DNA of 64,000 bases, from positions 496,001-560,000 of the forward strand of contig JAEZJF010000022.1 in NCBI GenBank assembly GCA_023415825.1, read 5' to 3'. The DNA comes from Bacillota bacterium. GTDB lineage: Bacteria > Bacillota > Clostridia > DSM-8532. The translations under genes and the position numbers were made by a program. This document shows positions 1 through 7,067 of this stretch, piece after piece. The notes under the pieces were generated by a model that did not search any database, was not told where the DNA came from, and saw only the letters and a list, made by a program, of their open reading frames with translations. Every line of letters starts with the position of its first letter. Within the stretch, counting starts at the first letter, position 1.

Positions 1-25
1 AAAAACTACAGTCTCGTTCGCTCAT
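1..25 (-). CDS. 5' end of a minus-strand gene cut by the window edge
   Basis: Only the first eight codons are visible, read leftward as M-S-E-R-D-C-S-F. An ATG at 25 is preceded on the minus strand by a strong GGAGGTG ribosome site (32-38) with 6-nt spacing, which is why I call a gene start. Function cannot be judged. The 117 bp between it and the next rightward ORF must hold its promoter; no clear -35/-10 pair was recognised. Confidence 0.5.
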
Positions 26-181
26 CGATTTCACCTCCAGGTTGTCCCTATCTGTTGTAAATTATGATTTTCCATCCACATTTGTTACAGAAATCTTTGA
101 AAATAGATCAATCCGATAAGTCCCAGAACTATCGTAACGGGTATGTCCCAATTTTCATATGATAAACAAAGAATATATTTT

Positions 182-655
182 ATGAAAGTGATTAATGTGG
201 AGGTTGACTTTGGTCAAATTATTTCAAATATTAGAAGAGGCGCTTACAAACATATCGGTATAGGGTCAGGAAGAACAGTATTTGATTTAGGAAATGGATT
301 CGTCATCAAAGTTGCTAGAAATAGAAAGGGTATTGCTCAAAATAAAGCGGAATATCACATTTCATCCACTATTGACTCCTGTTTATTTGCAAAAATTCAG
401 CATGTCTCAGAAGATTACAGGTTTCTGATCATGGTGAAGGCAGAAAAAATTAAAAACATATCATACGTTTGGAATTATTTTAATGTAAAAAATAATAGGC
501 AGCTGTATCAATTAGCAGAACTAAAGGATATTGCTGAAAAGCATCATTTAATATTAGGTGATTTTGGCATACCCATAAATTGGGGTAAAATCGACGAGAA
601 ACCTGTTATTATTGATTATGGTTTTACTCACCAAGTCAAACGAAGATTTTATTAG
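182..655 (+). CDS. small protein-kinase-like protein
   Basis: A protein of about 157 residues that looks like a minimal kinase fold. Near the N-terminus is a glycine-rich loop GIGSGRTVFDL. It is followed by VIKVA, whose Lys would match the ATP-contacting lysine, and near the C-terminus VIIDYGFT resembles a DFG-type metal-binding motif. A canonical HRD catalytic loop is not obvious; HHLILGDFG lies where it would be expected. At this length it lacks most of a normal C-lobe, so it may be a pseudokinase or a phage/mobile-element protein. The start is uncertain: an in-frame ATG at 143 adds 13 residues and neither start has a good ribosome site. It is AT-richer than the sugar genes that follow, which may point to transfer. 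No operon partner is visible. Confidence 0.5.
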   Translation: MKVINVEVDFGQIISNIRRGAYKHIGIGSGRTVFDLGNGFVIKVARNRKGIAQNKAEYHISSTIDSCLFAKIQHVSEDYRFLIMVKAEKIKNISYVWNYFNVKNNRQLYQLAELKDIAEKHHLILGDFGIPINWGKIDEKPVIIDYGFTHQVKRRFY

Positions 656-779
656 TACGAAAAATAATGCGCATCATATCCATATTTTCCGCAGCGGCCA
701 ACATCATGAACCCCTGATTCATAATCGTGCTTTTTAAACTCACCCGGTCGTTCCTCATTCTTTATATATCTGTCATGGA

Positions 780-1700
780 CTAGTATACAATGGACATGAT
801 GATTCCCTGCTCATAGTCCCCAAAATGCTCGCCGAACAAATTGAATCCACCAATATATTTGGCAGTGGGTTTATTGCCGATACGAATGATGATGGTTTGC
901 CCGTAGGCAAGCTTGAGGTGCTCCATCCGTATGTCCGACACGATTTGCCCATTGATGAGACTGTGTTCTTCGGCCACCTCGAGTGTTGTCAGAAGGCCAT
1001 ATTGGGTGCTTCCGTTGTCCCACCAGACGGGGTTTAGCCGCCCGCGCCTGCTGCCAAAGTCTCCGGGACATCTCCAGGTGGCGCACTCAATGCCGTTTAT
1101 CCAGATGGTGATATCCGACTTCCAATCCTCTTGAAAGTTTGGAGCCTCGGAACAGGCTTCAAAGGACAACATCAGCCTCTTCGGCTGTTGATCCTTTTTT
1201 AGCGGATAGGGGAATTTGTACTCTACAAAACCGCTTGAGCTCCACAATAACTGTGCATTTACCCTTTGAGGCATATAAAAATCGGAGGGCTTATCCTCGG
1301 AGCCGATGGGGCCTGTGCTGCCGGCAATTCCGCAGGTTGGAGCGATTTCGCAGTTGGTGAAAGCCCCGATAGGCATTGAGATACTTTCTACCTGATTGAT
1401 ATTTCGCTGCTCACCTACCAGACGAATATTGAGAAAGTCGTTTTTGCGGCTGCAAAGCTTCATGGATCCGCGTGCCCCGGGCTGCAGCTCGGTGTTTATC
1501 AGCCCGGCGGCCTCAAGGCTGCGGATGTGTACGGCCGTGCTGGAAGCGGGGATATTGAGTTTATCCGCTATCTCACCCACATTATAGCTGTTGTAATAAA
1601 GCAGTTTCAGAATCTGGATCCGAGTTGGGGAGGAAAGTGCTTTGCCCACATTGCAGAGCAATTCTTCGTTTTCTGCACTCAGGTCAAGTATCTTTGGCAT
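780..1700 (-). CDS. ArsR-type winged-helix regulator with a large C-terminal domain
   Basis: Likely transcriptional regulator of the adjacent, divergent arabinan-use genes. The first ~80 residues form an ArsR/HTH_20 winged helix: LSSPTRIQILKLLYYN, then VGEIADKLNIPASSTAVHI as the recognition helix and an LEAAGLI turn. The remaining ~220 residues have no motif I recognise but are rich in beta-type sequence and aromatic residues, consistent with a ligand-sensing sandwich domain. I chose the ATG at 1700 because an AGGTG ribosome site precedes it; the open frame continues 34 codons upstream without a better start. ArsR-type regulators with such extensions are often found beside glycosidase operons in Firmicutes. 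Control of the importer at 2157 is inferred from position only. Confidence 0.75.
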   Translation of the reverse strand: MPKILDLSAENEELLCNVGKALSSPTRIQILKLLYYNSYNVGEIADKLNIPASSTAVHIRSLEAAGLINTELQPGARGSMKLCSRKNDFLNIRLVGEQRNINQVESISMPIGAFTNCEIAPTCGIAGSTGPIGSEDKPSDFYMPQRVNAQLLWSSSGFVEYKFPYPLKKDQQPKRLMLSFEACSEAPNFQEDWKSDITIWINGIECATWRCPGDFGSRRGRLNPVWWDNGSTQYGLLTTLEVAEEHSLINGQIVSDIRMEHLKLAYGQTIIIRIGNKPTAKYIGGFNLFGEHFGDYEQGIIMSIVY

Positions 1701-1804
1701 GTCGTATACACCTCGCCTGTCATAAAAAGTAAATTTATTGCTCTGATAATAACATAAAAGCTGATGATTGTCTAGGTGATTAAAATAAGATTTATGTTTC
1801 AAAT

Positions 1805-1819
1805 ATCGTTTAAAGCGAT
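1805..1819. promoter_or_regulatory. imperfect palindrome, possible ArsR-type operator
   Basis: The 15-bp sequence ATCGTTTAAAGCGAT is nearly self-complementary (one mismatched pair) and lies about 105 bp upstream of the regulator start, in the gap shared with the sugar importer. It fits the size of a winged-helix operator, but there is only one copy. Low confidence. Confidence 0.25.
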
Positions 1820-1886
1820 TAATAACAATGATTTTGTTTTTAATTTGGTAAAATTGCTGAAAAAATAGGGTTTCATATTAACTATA

Positions 1887-1964
1887 TTGACATAAAAAAA
1901 TAAAAATGATAGGATTATAATTGTAAAACAAACAAAAAATATAGAACAAAAAACATGTTATAAT
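1887..1964 (+). promoter_or_regulatory. candidate promoters of the sugar importer operon
   Basis: Two possible rightward promoters lie in this AT-rich stretch. One is TTGACA at 1887-1892 with TAGGAT at 1910-1915 and a 17-bp spacer. The other is an extended -10, TGTTATAAT at 1956-1964, without a clear -35. The second would start RNA near 1971, just ahead of the structured leader. Together with the leader they account for most of the 456 bp between the regulator and the importer. Confidence 0.45.
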
Positions 1965-1992
1965 TCAGATTAAACCATGTATACCTCACATT

Positions 1993-2062
1993 CGGGACAC
2001 GGGCACTATGTCCGTGAAGACGCTGAACACATCAGCGGTCTGTGATATCATCGCCCGTTTTT
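1993..2062 (+). promoter_or_regulatory. structured 5' leader with possible intrinsic terminator
   Basis: The leader can form two small hairpins, CACGG/CCGTG (1998-2002 with 2012-2016) and CGCTG/CAGCG (2021-2025 with 2033-2037). Alternatively ACGGGC (1999-2004) can pair with GCCCGT (2053-2058), which is followed directly by a run of T (2058-2062). The first and third pairings share bases and exclude each other, which is the layout of an attenuator. I do not recognise a named riboswitch class. The terminator stem is only 6 bp and encloses a large insert, so strength is uncertain. Confidence 0.35.
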
Positions 2063-2111
2063 ACTGTTAAACGCTTTCAATGAGATTATCCACCCTTTAT
2101 ATCCGGTTTCA

Positions 2112-2128
2112 ACGGTGATAATCACCGT
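2112..2128. promoter_or_regulatory. 17-bp perfect palindrome before the importer
   Basis: ACGGTGAT and ATCACCGT flank a single A, giving 8-bp perfect arms 29 bp before the lipoprotein start codon. It could be an operator for a sugar-responsive repressor or an RNA hairpin near the ribosome site. Confidence 0.35.
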
Positions 2129-2156
2129 AATAAACATAATATTCAGGAGGTATCTT

Positions 2157-3497
2157 ATGAAAAAAAGTGCACGTTCAGTTCTCAGCATGATCTTGGCCGT
2201 AGGGCTTCTCTTTTCAATGGTAGCTTGCGGCAGTGCCCCCGTCACTACATTGCCCCCATCCTCTTCAAATGGCGAAGATTCCCCCACGACAACCCCGTTT
2301 AACACTGGAAGCCCGGTTGTGGAGAAAAAAGTAATTACAACTTGGAATGGCTTCACTGGTTCCGACGGTTCCATTCTCAAAGAAATCGTGGATCGCTACA
2401 ATGCGGAAAACACAGACGGTGTAATCGTTAAGATGGATATCATCCCCTGGGATAACTATTTTGAGAAGCTTCCGCAGGCCATTGCCACCGGTACCGCCCC
2501 CGATTTTGTGCTTCAGGGAAGCGATCAACTGGGAAATTTTTGCTCCAACGATTCTTTCCAGCCTGTAGAAGATTTCTTTGACTCCACCGGCTATGACAAA
2601 TCCCAGATTATGTCCGTTCTTTATGATATGTTTACATATAACGGGAAGCTGATGGGTATCCCAATGAATACTTTCGGCAGGTATCTTTATTGGAATAAGT
2701 CAATCTTTAAAGAAAAGGGACTTGACCCTGAAACCCCGCCTAAAACCTGGGATGAACTTTTCGAGGTAGCGAAAAAGACCACCGATCCCTCGAAGAACTA
2801 TTTTGGCGTTGCCGTTCCTGTTCAGGACAACACCCTTGTAATGCACTATCTCATGGGCAACGGCATCAGTGTAGTGGATGCGGCGGCTAAAAAATCAACC
2901 ATTAACGCGCCAGAGGCAATTAACCTCATAACAAAGCTTCAGGATATCACAATGAAACAGCGTCTCTCTCCCGCTTCCACCACCGGACCGGGCATGGATC
3001 AGGTTATGTTCGCAGGACAGCTTGCACTGTATATCAATGGACCATGGTTGGTAAACGGTTTGCGTGAAAACGGCATTGATTTTGGCATTACTACCATTCC
3101 GGCAGGTTCCGCCGGGCAACAGGGTATGCTTGATGGCACCGGATTCTCCATTCCAAAAACCACCTCCGAGGAAAACAAGCAGTTGGCCTACAAATTTATA
3201 AAATACTGGAGCTCTCCGGAAATCTGTAAAGAATGGTCTCTGCGAAACGGTTTTCCGCCCTTTGTAAAGGGTGCTGTTGATGATCCTGAAGTGAAGGCTG
3301 ATCTGGTTCTTAGCGAGCTGACGAAGAGTCTCGACTATGCCAAGCCGTTCCTTGTCGGCATGATCACCCCGCCGAAACTTCAATCAGATGCCATTAGTCC
3401 GGCAATGGAAAACATTCTTTATGGCGGCGCGGATGTAAAAAAGGAACTGGACGCATGCGCCGCATCTATGGATCAAATTCTTGCCACCGAACCTTAA
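2157..3497 (+). CDS. sugar ABC transporter substrate-binding lipoprotein
   Basis: Extracellular binding lipoprotein of a CUT1-type importer, 446 residues, the usual size for family-1 binding proteins. A signal peptide ends in the lipobox SMVAC, followed by a Ser/Thr/Pro-rich linker that tethers it to the membrane. The body shows the family pattern: ITTWNGFTGSDG at the first strand, PDFVLQGSDQ, GIPMNTFGRYLYWNKSIF, and LAYKFIKYWSSPE near the C-terminus. The start is the ATG at 2157, preceded by AGGAGGT; an upstream in-frame ATG at 2115 has no ribosome site. It begins a run of permeases and arabinan-type glycosidases, so arabino-oligosaccharides are the likely ligand (inferred from GH51 and GH93-like neighbours). 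No ATPase gene is present, as in other CUT1 systems that share an MsmX-type ATPase. Confidence 0.88.
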   Translation: MKKSARSVLSMILAVGLLFSMVACGSAPVTTLPPSSSNGEDSPTTTPFNTGSPVVEKKVITTWNGFTGSDGSILKEIVDRYNAENTDGVIVKMDIIPWDNYFEKLPQAIATGTAPDFVLQGSDQLGNFCSNDSFQPVEDFFDSTGYDKSQIMSVLYDMFTYNGKLMGIPMNTFGRYLYWNKSIFKEKGLDPETPPKTWDELFEVAKKTTDPSKNYFGVAVPVQDNTLVMHYLMGNGISVVDAAAKKSTINAPEAINLITKLQDITMKQRLSPASTTGPGMDQVMFAGQLALYINGPWLVNGLRENGIDFGITTIPAGSAGQQGMLDGTGFSIPKTTSEENKQLAYKFIKYWSSPEICKEWSLRNGFPPFVKGAVDDPEVKADLVLSELTKSLDYAKPFLVGMITPPKLQSDAISPAMENILYGGADVKKELDACAASMDQILATEP

Positions 3498-3560
3498 AAG
3501 AGGGGGAGAATTCCCTCTCTTCTTTCAACGAAAATATGAATTCGAAAAAAGGAGTTTTTG

Positions 3561-4475
3561 ATGAACGCTGTAAACATGAAAAAGCCAATCACATCCTACT
3601 GGAACCAGCCTAAACATGCTGCATATCTCTTTCTCGCGCCATCGCTCCTTGTCTTGACGGTCTTTGTTTTTATCCCTCTAGTTGTGGCGCTTTTCTTGGG
3701 TTTGTTTCAGGTGAATCTGTTTTTCAAGGACACAGAGTTCGTGTGGTTTGATAATTTCATAAGGGCTTTCCAGGATGTACGCGTAGGAAATTCATTCCTT
3801 AACACTTCCTACTTTGTTCTTCTGGAAACACCTATACAGGTTTTGGTAGGGCTTGTCATCGCGGCCGCTGTAGCTCAAAATACCTACTTCAACCGCTTTT
3901 TACGAAGCGTCTATTTCATCCCCGTGATTTGTTCCATGACTGCGATCGGGATTATTTGGTCGATGATTCTTGACAGTAATATTGGCATTGTTCCGTATTA
4001 TATCCATAAGCTGGGCTTTTCAAAGCCTTTGATGCTTCGCGACCCCAATTGGGCTATGCCAATCGTTGCGTTATTAACCGTCTGGAAAAACTTTGGCCAA
4101 ACCATGGTAATTTTGGTTGCAGGCATCGCGGGCATTTCGGGTTCTTATTATGAGGCTGCACGCATTGATGGCGCTAGTTCATTCCAGCAATTCCGGCGGA
4201 TCACTATCCCTCTCTTGCTTCCTTCTCTGGGCTTTTGCTTAGTGACAAATTTTATAGGCTCGTTTCAGGTTTTTGACCAGGTGTACGTGGCGACAAGGGG
4301 AGGACCGATGTTCCGAACCGAAACGGTGGTGCAGTACATTTATACCCGCGCGTTTAAGCCGCCATATGAACTCGGGTATGCTTCCTCCATCGCCTTTCTT
4401 CTTTTCTGCCTCATAGTGGTGCTTTCTCTTCTGCTGAATCACCGGGTGCGCAGACAGGAAGAAAAAATACTTTAG
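3561..4475 (+). CDS. sugar ABC transporter permease (MalF/UgpA/AraP type)
   Basis: First membrane subunit of the CUT1 importer, 304 residues with about six membrane segments. The ATPase-contact loop reads EAARIDGASSFQQFRRITIPLL, a clear EAA motif near residues 197-218. The N-terminal leader HAAYLFLAPSLLVL is typical of this subunit. An ATG at 3561 with GGAG ten bases upstream is the start; a TTG directly before it is unlikely. It lies 63 bp after the binding protein and 14 bp before the second permease, so one operon is likely. Confidence 0.9.
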   Translation: MNAVNMKKPITSYWNQPKHAAYLFLAPSLLVLTVFVFIPLVVALFLGLFQVNLFFKDTEFVWFDNFIRAFQDVRVGNSFLNTSYFVLLETPIQVLVGLVIAAAVAQNTYFNRFLRSVYFIPVICSMTAIGIIWSMILDSNIGIVPYYIHKLGFSKPLMLRDPNWAMPIVALLTVWKNFGQTMVILVAGIAGISGSYYEAARIDGASSFQQFRRITIPLLLPSLGFCLVTNFIGSFQVFDQVYVATRGGPMFRTETVVQYIYTRAFKPPYELGYASSIAFLLFCLIVVLSLLLNHRVRRQEEKIL

Positions 4476-4489
4476 GGAGGTGGAAACGC

Positions 4490-5311
4490 TTGCGTAAAAA
4501 AAGTGCTATAGTCTGGAAGAATCTGCTGATGCTTCTAATCCTGGCAGTTGTTATCTTTCCTTTTTTCTGGCTTTTCGTGTCTTCTCTTAAATTCGAAAAG
4601 GATATTATTAATTATCCCCCCCAGATTTTTGCACCGCAGTATACATTCAGTCAATATGCAAAGGTCTTTGATACCATTCCGATTTTGCAGTACGTGAAAA
4701 ATACAATTGTTTTCGCGGGCACGGTTGCACTCTGTTCTATCTTTTTAGATGCGGCAGCCGGCTATGCGTTCGCGAGGATGCAATTTAAAGGGCGTAATAT
4801 ACTGTTTTCCATTGTTCTTGTGACAATGATGATCCCTTTTCAGGTGCTTATGATCCCCATTTTTATGGAAATTCATCTCTTCGGGCTTCTGGACACCTAT
4901 ATGGGGCTTATCCTACCGAGACTTGCCTCCGCCTATGGTATTTATATGATGCGCTCATTTTTCGTTTCTTTGCCCCGAGATTTGGAAGAGGCTGCCCGCA
5001 TTGACGGCTTGAATGAGTTTGGTATTTTTTCACGGATTATGCTGCCCCTGTGCAAACCTGCCCTTATCACGCTCTTCATGTTCAATCTGATGGCCAACTG
5101 GAACGATCTGCTCTACCCATTGATGCTTACTTCCAGTTCAGAAATGCGCACCCTGCCTGCGGGGCTAGCCATGTTTGTGGGTGAGCGCGTAATTCAATAT
5201 GGCCCTACCATCGCGGCTACTTTACTTTCTATGCTTCCGCTCCTCTTCCTTTACGTTCTGTTTCAAAAACATTTTGTGGAAGGTATTGCGATGTCCGGTA
5301 TGAAATATTAA
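4490..5311 (+). CDS. sugar ABC transporter permease (MalG/UgpE/AraQ type)
   Basis: Second membrane subunit of the same importer, 273 residues, six predicted membrane segments. The cytoplasmic EAA loop is EEAARIDGLNEFGIFSRIMLP (near residues 165-185). The C-terminus GIAMSGMKY is the typical ending of this family, which supports completeness. Translation starts at TTG 4490, chosen because GGGAGG (4475-4480) is correctly spaced and no ATG fits. It overlaps the regulatory space of the preceding permease gene and is followed 54 bp later by the GH51 gene. Confidence 0.9.
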   Translation: MRKKSAIVWKNLLMLLILAVVIFPFFWLFVSSLKFEKDIINYPPQIFAPQYTFSQYAKVFDTIPILQYVKNTIVFAGTVALCSIFLDAAAGYAFARMQFKGRNILFSIVLVTMMIPFQVLMIPIFMEIHLFGLLDTYMGLILPRLASAYGIYMMRSFFVSLPRDLEEAARIDGLNEFGIFSRIMLPLCKPALITLFMFNLMANWNDLLYPLMLTSSSEMRTLPAGLAMFVGERVIQYGPTIAATLLSMLPLLFLYVLFQKHFVEGIAMSGMKY

Positions 5312-5365
5312 CTTTAGAGTTTTCACAAATGAAGTAATATACACCACAAGAAAGGATTTGTAACT

Positions 5366-6865
5366 ATGAAAGAAGTCAGACTCACAGTCAGCCCGGATTT
5401 TGAGATTGGAGAGATTGATAACCGGCTCTTTTCGTCCTTTATCGAACATATGGGAAGTGTTGTGTACAATGGAATCTATGAGCCAGGGCATCCTAAGGCG
5501 GATTCCCGCGGTTTCCGCATGGATGTGCTGGAGCTTGTCCGGGAATTGAACCTTCACACGCTGCGCTATCCCGGCGGCAACTATACTTCCGGGTATAATT
5601 GGGAGGATACGGTTGGGCCTGTGAGTGAGCGCCCGGTACGCTTGGATCTGGCGTGGAAACAAACCGAGCCGAATACCTTTGGGCTTCATGAATTTTTGGA
5701 TTGGAGCCGCGAGGCCGGAGCCGAAACGATTATGACCGTTAACCTTGGCACGCGGGGGGCTGATGCTGCCAGAAACCTTTTGGAATACTGCAATTACGGC
5801 GGAAAATCCTACTGGAGCGACTTACGCCGCCGCAATGGCGCAGCGGACCCATTTGGGATTAAGACTTGGTGTCTTGGAAACGAGTTGGACGGCACCTGGC
5901 AAATTTGCCACAAAACCGCTTGGGAATATGGCCGGCTGGCGGCAGAAACCGCGCGGCTCATGCATTTTTTTAACCCAAAGCTGGAAACAATTGTTGTAGG
6001 AAGCTCCGGCTCCGAGATGCCAACTTTCCCCGAATGGGACAGAACGATTCTGGAAGAGTGCTATGATGACGTGGAATATATCGCCGTTCACAAATATATC
6101 AGCCATGATAATCGGGATACCCCAACCTTTCTGGCTGCCCCAATCGGTATGGACCGCCAGATCGAAACCATTATTTCCACTGCCGATTATGTCCGGTCCC
6201 TGCGCCGATCCCCTAAAAAACTGATGCTTTCCTTTGACGAATGGAATGTCAGCAGTGGTGTAAACGCCGTTATTCCCCAGGAGGATTGGCTCATCGGCCC
6301 TGACCGCGACAAAACTCCCTACGATTTTGAACAATCCTTGGCGGCTGCCGGCATGATGCTTTCGCTCCTGCGGCACGCCGATCGCGTCAAAATTGCCTGC
6401 CAGGCTATTTTGGTCAATGTTCTCCCCTTGATTACCGCGGATAAAAATGGGCCTGCTTTCCGTACGGCAATCTTTTACCCCTTTAAGCTGATTTCTCACT
6501 ATGGGCGCGGAAAAGCCCTTCGGTCCGCCTATGACGGCCCCGTCTACCAATGTGCTGAGTTTGAGAACGTCCCTTCGGTGGATCAGGCTGTAGTTTACAG
6601 AGAAGAACAGGGCGAACTGACGGTTTTTGCCATCAACCGCACTGCGGAGCCGTTGCCTATCACCATCGACGGCCGGGCCTTTTTGCGGCTTGAACCCATA
6701 GAGCATCTGATTTATTACCATCCCCTTGGGGCCCGCAACTCCGCTTTGGATCCCACAAAATTGGACGTTTTGGCCAGAGGTTGTCTCAATGTCGATCATG
6801 GCTGCGGCAAAGCGGTTCTTCCTGAATATTCCTTTAATGTCCTCCATTTTCAATGCGGCGTTTAA
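5366..6865 (+). CDS. alpha-L-arabinofuranosidase, glycoside hydrolase family 51
   Basis: Intracellular retaining exo-enzyme that removes terminal alpha-L-arabinofuranosyl units from imported oligosaccharides. It has 499 residues, normal for the family, and no signal peptide. The N-terminal part carries LFSSFIEHMG and LRYPGGNYTSGYNWED, hallmarks of the TIM barrel. The acid/base is Glu173 in CLGNELDG and the nucleophile Glu292 in SFDEWN. The final ~120 residues form the usual beta-sandwich. An AAAGGA ribosome site precedes ATG 5366. Its place directly after the two permeases links import to hydrolysis. The substrate could also include arabinoxylan fragments, but a separate xylan system is not visible here. 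Confidence 0.93.
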   Translation: MKEVRLTVSPDFEIGEIDNRLFSSFIEHMGSVVYNGIYEPGHPKADSRGFRMDVLELVRELNLHTLRYPGGNYTSGYNWEDTVGPVSERPVRLDLAWKQTEPNTFGLHEFLDWSREAGAETIMTVNLGTRGADAARNLLEYCNYGGKSYWSDLRRRNGAADPFGIKTWCLGNELDGTWQICHKTAWEYGRLAAETARLMHFFNPKLETIVVGSSGSEMPTFPEWDRTILEECYDDVEYIAVHKYISHDNRDTPTFLAAPIGMDRQIETIISTADYVRSLRRSPKKLMLSFDEWNVSSGVNAVIPQEDWLIGPDRDKTPYDFEQSLAAAGMMLSLLRHADRVKIACQAILVNVLPLITADKNGPAFRTAIFYPFKLISHYGRGKALRSAYDGPVYQCAEFENVPSVDQAVVYREEQGELTVFAINRTAEPLPITIDGRAFLRLEPIEHLIYYHPLGARNSALDPTKLDVLARGCLNVDHGCGKAVLPEYSFNVLHFQCGV

Positions 6866-6973
6866 AAATATTGGTTGTCACACCAGCGGATATGTGCGGT
6901 TTTCTTTTGACATTACAAAATCCATGCCATCAATACTGCCAGTGTTTCCTGCTGCCATTACTAAATTTGTTTA

Positions 6974-7003
6974 AGGTTATAGCTTTCCCCCTTCAAATAA
7001 CCT
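6974..7003 (+). other. weak inverted repeat between GH51 and the GH93-like gene
   Basis: AGGTTAT (6974-6980) and ATAACCT (6997-7003) are perfect 7-bp arms separated by 16 bp, in the 200-bp gap between two glycosidase genes. There is no T-run, so this may be an operator or a weak pause hairpin. Nothing else was recognised in the gap apart from the ribosome site at 7056-7062. Confidence 0.2.
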
Positions 7004-7067
7004 AAATATATGGTAGAGGAGTCTAAGGCAAGTTTTTTGATAGGGTAAACTACGAAAAGGAGTGATG

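Noticed and set aside
636..758. Short minus-strand frame beginning MRNDRVSLKST
   Set aside because: Forty codons that look protein-like (MLAAAENMDMMRII), but it lacks a ribosome site, overlaps the kinase-like 3' end, and a second frame is equally plausible.
5822..6853. 343-codon open frame on the minus strand opposite the GH51 gene
   Set aside because: Lies wholly antisense to a clear glycosidase, has no ribosome site and no recognisable motif; a by-product of GC-biased codons.
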